19,296 nucleotides of DNA. It comes from Thermodesulfobacteriota bacterium (GTDB lineage: Bacteria; Desulfobacterota; DSM-4660; Desulfatiglandales; Desulfatiglandaceae). Below are positions 14,772 to 19,296 of the stretch, in pieces. The notes under the pieces are model-generated. The model did no database searches and was not told the DNA's origin. It was given only the letters and a program-made list of their open reading frames with translations. Both the position numbers and the translations under genes were made by a program. The stretch lies in contig JANQDY010000234.1 in assembly GCA_028278625.1 (NCBI GenBank), positions 1 through 19,296 of the forward strand, given 5' to 3'. Numbering within the stretch: the first letter of the stretch is position 1; each line of letters opens with the position of its first letter.

Positions 14772-15236
14772 ATGATTACCTATTACAGCAAGGCTTGGCT
14801 GGAGGCATGTCAGGACCAAATGAACAATTCCGAAAAACATCTGAAAAAGGCGAAGAAACTTAACGGAAAATTCTCTTTCCGGGTGTGGGACGGGCCTGAC
14901 GGAAAGGACCGCATGGCCACCTGGACCATGGACAAGGGCAAGTGCACGGAAGTCACATTCGAGGCCCGACCCGCCCCGTGGCAGGAGCTGAGGGATGCGC
15001 CCTTTGACGATATCTATGTGACGCGCTTTTCCTGCCCTTTCGACATGATGGCCAAACTCAACAAAGGTGAGATGAGCCCCCTGAAGGCCCTGGCCTCTCC
15101 CGCGTATAAGGTAGAAGGGAAAAAGACCCAGTTGTTCAAGATGATGCAGGGGATCAATTCCTGGAACGAACACAACGCCCGGGTGGAATGCAATTATGAT
15201 TTTACGAATACGGATGATGAGGGAAAGGAAATGTAA
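14772..15236 (+). CDS. SCP2-like sterol/lipid-carrier domain protein
   Basis: A 154-residue soluble protein that looks like a single SCP2 (sterol carrier protein 2) domain: an N-terminal helix (MITYYSKAWLEACQDQMN), a strand-rich middle with ATWTMDKGKCTEVTF, and a C-terminal helix after a GEMSPLKAL segment, where SCP2 domains bind hydrophobic ligands. Family members carry fatty acyl, acyl-CoA or sterol-like molecules. A GTG at 14763 is in frame but lies inside the strong AAGGAGGAGGT site; the ATG at 14772, eight bases downstream, is the start. It lies between the aldehyde oxidoreductase and acyl-CoA synthetase genes, which suggests it carries the acid or acyl-CoA product. Fold assignment is moderate, and no catalytic residues are recognised. 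Confidence 0.65.
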   Translation: MITYYSKAWLEACQDQMNNSEKHLKKAKKLNGKFSFRVWDGPDGKDRMATWTMDKGKCTEVTFEARPAPWQELRDAPFDDIYVTRFSCPFDMMAKLNKGEMSPLKALASPAYKVEGKKTQLFKMMQGINSWNEHNARVECNYDFTNTDDEGKEM

Positions 15237-15292
15237 CTTCCGATTCACCTGTTCTCAATAATCCTGGATTGAACGAATGCCGTGGAGTTGTC

Positions 15293-17143
15293 ATGAAAGA
15301 TGCCGATAAAACCATAGCCCAAATATTTTGGGCCAGGGTAAAGGAGAAAAAAGATAGCCCCTTGTTCATCTACCACGAGAGAGGTGATTTTCCGCCCTTT
15401 ACCCATAAGGGAAAGACCAGGAAAAGGACCTGGGAAGAGGTTGGGAACAGGGTGAGGAGGCTCGGCCTGGGGCTTATGGCCCTTGGCGCCGAAAAGGGTG
15501 ACGGGATCTCCATCATGTCCCGTACCAGGGCGGAATGGGTGGAAGCGGATCTTGCTCTCCTCTCCATCGGTGCTGAGACCGGAAGCATCTATCCCAATGT
15601 GCTCCCCGAACAGGCCCAGTACATCCTTAACGATCTGGGTTCCCGGTTTGTCTTCGTGGAAGGCCGGTCAAGAAGAGACGGCCTGCTGGCGATCAAGGAA
15701 AAAAGTCCTCAACTGGAAAAAATCATCACTATCGGCTGCGACGCGGGCGCTGATCCGCTGTGCATGACCTTCGACGAACTCATGGAACTGGGCAGTGAAT
15801 ACGAGGGTGCGCTGACGGATGGGTTTTTCAAGAGACTGGACGCGGGAAAGCTCAATGATATCGCCTCCTACATATACACGTCCGGCACCACCGGCATGCC
15901 CAAGGGTGCCGTCCACAGCCATGAGGCGATCACCTACACGGTTTGCACCGGTGCGTCATGGCTTCCCATCGAACCCGGAATGATCGACATGTCCTTCCTT
16001 CCCCTGGCCCATATCTTTGAGCAGTTCGCGGGTCCTTTTCTGGATATCTACCGGGGGGATGTCATCATTGCCTTTGCCCGCGACGTAGAGACAATCGTCA
16101 AGGACTTCGGTTTAGTTAAACCGCAGTATACAAGAACCGCACCCCGCCTTTTTGAAAAAATCTATTCCACCGTCTGGAGCAAAGTCGACACCCTGGCGGA
16201 CATGACGCCCGAAGATTTCGGAAAAGCGCTGGAGATCGCCAAAAGGGTCCGCATAGACGGCCCCCTTAGAGGGAATGAGGTCACCGAACATGACATAAAA
16301 TCGCATGCCCAAAACGACGAACAGAGTTTTTCGGAGATAAGAGAGCTGATACTGGGCGGAAACATGAAGTTCATGGTGGCCGGGGGTGCTCCTTTCTCAA
16401 AGGAAATAAATGAGTTCTTCTGGAATATCGGTGTTCCGGTCTACGAGCTTTACGGCATGACGGAAACGGGTGGGGCCACAACCAACCTGCCCGGCCACGT
16501 GAAGCTGGGTACGGTCGGGAGGTCATGGCCCACGGCCGACTGGCCCGGAGAGGGGGGAGATACCAAGGTTTCCCCGGAGGGGGAAATCCTGATGAGGGGC
16601 CCCAACGTCATGCTCAGGTACCACAACAAGCCGGAAGAGACCAAAGAGGCCCTCAGGGATGGATGGATGCACTCCGGCGATATCGCTGAAATGGACGAGG
16701 ATGGATATTTCAGGATCACGGACCGGATCAAGGACATCATCATTACGGCCGGCGGGAAGAACGTGGCCCCGGTCGGTATCGAGGGCCTGATCAAGGAGGA
16801 CCCCCTTATCAGTCAAGTGGTGGTCTACGGGGACCGCAAAAAGTTCCTGACCGCCCTTGTTTCGCTGGACGATGAGGAAATCCTCGAGCGGGCCAGGGAG
16901 CTGGGGATAAAAGGAACCTACGGGGACTTGGCACGCCATCCTCTTATGAGAAAAGAGGTTGCGGAAATCATCAGCCGAAAAAATGAAGGCCTTGCCCGAT
17001 ACGAGACAATAAAGGATTTTGTTCTTCTGGACCATGACCTGACCATTGAGGACGGGGATCTGACCCCTACCATGAAGGTCAAACGGAAAGATGTCTTCAA
17101 GAAATACGGAAACCTTATGGAGGATCTGTATCCAAAGGAATAG
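15293..17143 (+). CDS. AMP-forming acyl-CoA synthetase, long-chain type
   Basis: A 616-residue member of the ANL superfamily, which activates a carboxylic acid with ATP and couples it to CoA. The phosphate-binding loop is YTSGTTGMPKG (195-205). YELYGMTETGG follows, then WMHSGDIAEMDEDGYF and RIKDIIITAGGKNVAP, which carries the hinge and the conserved Gly-Lys region. Size and the large insertion before the YGMTE motif fit long-chain fatty acyl-CoA ligases (FadD15-like) rather than short aryl-CoA ligases. The frame opens at a TTG (15269), but ATG 15293 has GGAG five bases before it. It sits after the SCP2 gene and before the Liv genes. In context it would activate the acid made by the aldehyde oxidoreductase. 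The true substrate is unknown. Confidence 0.92.
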   Translation: MKDADKTIAQIFWARVKEKKDSPLFIYHERGDFPPFTHKGKTRKRTWEEVGNRVRRLGLGLMALGAEKGDGISIMSRTRAEWVEADLALLSIGAETGSIYPNVLPEQAQYILNDLGSRFVFVEGRSRRDGLLAIKEKSPQLEKIITIGCDAGADPLCMTFDELMELGSEYEGALTDGFFKRLDAGKLNDIASYIYTSGTTGMPKGAVHSHEAITYTVCTGASWLPIEPGMIDMSFLPLAHIFEQFAGPFLDIYRGDVIIAFARDVETIVKDFGLVKPQYTRTAPRLFEKIYSTVWSKVDTLADMTPEDFGKALEIAKRVRIDGPLRGNEVTEHDIKSHAQNDEQSFSEIRELILGGNMKFMVAGGAPFSKEINEFFWNIGVPVYELYGMTETGGATTNLPGHVKLGTVGRSWPTADWPGEGGDTKVSPEGEILMRGPNVMLRYHNKPEETKEALRDGWMHSGDIAEMDEDGYFRITDRIKDIIITAGGKNVAPVGIEGLIKEDPLISQVVVYGDRKKFLTALVSLDDEEILERARELGIKGTYGDLARHPLMRKEVAEIISRKNEGLARYETIKDFVLLDHDLTIEDGDLTPTMKVKRKDVFKKYGNLMEDLYPKE

Positions 17144-17200
17144 AGGGCGGGTTTCGGGTCCCTTTAAACACTAGACGCTTTTGAGACTCTGGCATTTGTC

Positions 17201-18073
17201 ATGTTCTTGCAGCTTTTCGTTTCCGGCATGGCCCTGGGCTGCGTTTACGCGCTCATCGCCTTAGGCTTCGTGCTCATTTACAAGGCCACCGAAGTCATCA
17301 ACTTCGCCCAGGGCGAGTTCATGATGGTGGGGGCCTTTGTGGCCTTCAGCCTCATCCATTTCGGGCATGTCCCCTTTTGGATCACGGTGATCCTGACCCT
17401 CCTCATCATGGGAGCCTTCGGTGTGCTCCTGGACCGCCTGGTCATGCGTTTCCTGGTGGGTGAACCGTCCTTTTCCCTGATCATGTTCACCATCGGGCTC
17501 GCTCTCTTTCTTCGAAGCGTGGCGGGGATGATCTGGTCAACGGACACCTTCGCCTTTCCGTCGTCGGTGGCGGGAGGCGGCACGTTGAACCTGGCCGATG
17601 CCGTTGCCGTGGCACCCATCGACCTGGTGGTGGTCGGCGTCACCGCCCTGCTCGTTCTGCTCCTCTTTTTGTTCTTCCGTTTCACCAACCTGGGCATTGC
17701 CATGCAGGCCACCAGCGAAAACCAGTTTGCCGCCTACCTCATGGGAATCAATGTAGAGGGGATGTTCAGCCTGGTCTGGGCGCTGAGCGCCATGGTGGCG
17801 GCCGTGGCCGGGATCCTTCTGGCCCCCATCCTGTTTCTTCACAAGGATATGGGGTTTATCGGCCTCAAGGCCTTTCCGGCGGCCGTTTTGGGTGGATTCG
17901 GAAGTATCCCCGGGGCCATCGTGGGCGGGCTGATCATCGGGGTCAGCGAAAATCTGGCCGGCGGATTCCTCCCCCTCTGGGTCAAGGATATCTTTGCCTA
18001 TCTGGTGCTCGTTGCCGTGCTGATCGCCCGGCCGGAAGGGATCTTCGGCATCCAGGAGAGGAAAAAGGTCTGA
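17201..18073 (+). CDS. livH: Branched-chain amino acid-type ABC transporter permease LivH
   Basis: A 290-residue inner-membrane permease with about eight hydrophobic segments. The LivH hallmarks are the N-terminus ALGCVYALIALGFVLIYKA followed by INFAQGEFMM, and near the end LGGFGSIPGAIVGGLIIG. With LivM it forms the membrane channel of a HAAT-family importer. In Desulfobacterota, such transporters next to acyl-CoA genes often serve aromatic or fatty acids and not only leucine, so the substrate is open. The ATG at 17201 gives the normal family N-terminus, but no clear ribosome-binding site precedes it. The 57-base gap after the synthetase gene shows no terminator, so it may belong to the same operon. 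Confidence 0.93.
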   Translation: MFLQLFVSGMALGCVYALIALGFVLIYKATEVINFAQGEFMMVGAFVAFSLIHFGHVPFWITVILTLLIMGAFGVLLDRLVMRFLVGEPSFSLIMFTIGLALFLRSVAGMIWSTDTFAFPSSVAGGGTLNLADAVAVAPIDLVVVGVTALLVLLLFLFFRFTNLGIAMQATSENQFAAYLMGINVEGMFSLVWALSAMVAAVAGILLAPILFLHKDMGFIGLKAFPAAVLGGFGSIPGAIVGGLIIGVSENLAGGFLPLWVKDIFAYLVLVAVLIARPEGIFGIQERKKV

Positions 18074-18074
18074 C

Positions 18075-19154
18075 ATGAAGTTCAAGCTGAAGAAAGCCTA
18101 CACCGATGATCTGATGCTCTTCGAGTACACCGGTGACATGGTGCGGGTCTGGATCCTGCTGGCCTTTGTTTTACCGTTTCCCCTTTGGGCCGGTAATTAC
18201 TGGACCTACAATCTCACCCTGGCAGGCATCTACGCCATTGCGGCCCTGGGGGTCAATATCCTGACCGGCTACACGGGCCTGATTTCTCTTGGACACGCCG
18301 CCTTTTTCGCCATCGGCGCCTACACGGTGGGGTATATGACCGGCACACTGGGGCAGTCTTTCTGGCTTGCCCTCCCTCTGGGCGGTGTCACAGCGGCACT
18401 GGCCGGGCTTGTCCTGGGGCTTCCGGCACTCAGGCTCACCGGGATCTATCTGGCGATTGCCACCATGGGGTTCGCCTTCATCATCGACCAGGTTATTCTT
18501 GAGTGGTCGTCCGTGACCGGCGGGGCCAACGGCCTGCTGGTGAGCCGCCCTTCGCTGGGTCCGGTTTCATTCAGCACGGACAGGGCGTACTACTATCTTG
18601 TCCTGGTGATGGTGGCCTTTTTTGTCTTTCTCACCAAGAACATGACGCGAACCGCCCGGGTCCGCGCCCTTTGCGCCGTCCGTGACAGCGAGGTGGCGGC
18701 CCAGACCATGGGAATCCCACCGGCCCGGATCAAGACCCAGGCATTTGCGGTCAGCGCCTTCTACACCGGCATCGCCGGTGGGCTTTTCGCGCCCCTGATC
18801 AGTTTTATCGGTCCGGACAATTTCACCATCATGGAGTCCATCAACCTGATCGTCATGATCATCGTGGGCGGTCTGGCCTCCATCCAGGGGGCGATTCTGG
18901 GGGCGGTTTTCATTACCCTTCTCTCGGAACTCATCCGGGTGAGCAAGGATGTCCTTCCGACCTTTTTGTCACAGCAGGTGGGGTTTCAGGGAGCGGTCTA
19001 TGGACTGGTGATCATGCTCTTCATTCTCTTCGAGCCCATGGGCCTTTATGGCCGATACCGGAAGCTCAAGTACCTCTTTGAGGTCTTTCCCCTATACCGG
19101 AAGGACACCTTCCGCAGGGAACGGAAATTTCAACGGACCGAGAGGAATCGCTGA
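18075..19154 (+). CDS. livM: Branched-chain amino acid-type ABC transporter permease LivM
   Basis: A 359-residue inner-membrane permease, the partner of LivH. Family signatures include [20 protein letters not shown] near the first third, [10 protein letters not shown], and near the C-terminus [17 protein letters not shown]. There are about nine hydrophobic segments. Residues 1-20 are hydrophilic, and a basic tail ([20 protein letters not shown] and onward) lies in the cytoplasm. It starts one base after the livH stop, with AAGG six bases before the ATG, and is followed by livG with one base between. Transcription and translation are thus tightly coupled. No periplasmic binding protein gene (livK/braC) is visible before the window ends. 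Confidence 0.94.
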   Translation: MKFKLKKAYTDDLMLFEYTGDMVRVWILLAFVLPFPLWAGNYWTYNLTLAGIYAIAALGVNILTGYTGLISLGHAAFFAIGAYTVGYMTGTLGQSFWLALPLGGVTAALAGLVLGLPALRLTGIYLAIATMGFAFIIDQVILEWSSVTGGANGLLVSRPSLGPVSFSTDRAYYYLVLVMVAFFVFLTKNMTRTARVRALCAVRDSEVAAQTMGIPPARIKTQAFAVSAFYTGIAGGLFAPLISFIGPDNFTIMESINLIVMIIVGGLASIQGAILGAVFITLLSELIRVSKDVLPTFLSQQVGFQGAVYGLVIMLFILFEPMGLYGRYRKLKYLFEVFPLYRKDTFRRERKFQRTERNR

Positions 19155-19155
19155 G

Positions 19156-19296
<141 letters not shown>

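Overview
The window reads as chromosomal DNA of an anaerobic, probably sulfate-reducing or syntrophic, Desulfobacterota-type (deltaproteobacterial) bacterium. The evidence is a class III (oxygen-sensitive) ribonucleotide reductase, a tungsten-type aldehyde:ferredoxin oxidoreductase with a polyferredoxin partner, a sigma-54 activator with a clear -24/-12 promoter, and a Desulfobacterota-like chemoreceptor tail. The taxon is inferred; no rRNA or tRNA gene is visible.

Left part (1-4118) is accessory DNA. A small zinc-ribbon protein (minus) lies divergent to a small PD-(D/E)XK nuclease-like protein (plus). A non-coding stretch carrying 22-bp direct repeats follows. Then, all on the minus strand, come a ribbon-helix-helix/PIN toxin-antitoxin pair with a legible promoter and operator, a replication-relaxation family protein, and a four-helix membrane protein with a coiled coil and a C-terminal HTH-like segment. 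The leader of the last gene is crowded with GGTCA/TGACC sites. Together this resembles a plasmid-like or integrated-element maintenance module.

Middle part (4119-8611): nrdG and nrdD (minus) form a class III ribonucleotide reductase operon. Upstream lies a gene-poor stretch, then debris: a 5'-truncated IS630-type transposase joined head-on to the last ~115 codons of a methyl-accepting chemotaxis protein.

Right part (8612-19296) is one metabolic locus on the plus strand. An AcoR-like sigma-54 activator precedes a promoter at 10817-10832 that would drive: iron-dependent alcohol dehydrogenase, four-cluster ferredoxin subunit, aldehyde:ferredoxin oxidoreductase, MoaD/ThiS-like protein, SCP2-like protein, AMP-forming acyl-CoA synthetase, then LivH, LivM and the start of LivG. 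Read as a pathway: uptake of an organic substrate, alcohol to aldehyde, aldehyde to carboxylate with electrons delivered to Fe-S carriers, carboxylate to acyl-CoA. The substrate cannot be read from the sequence.
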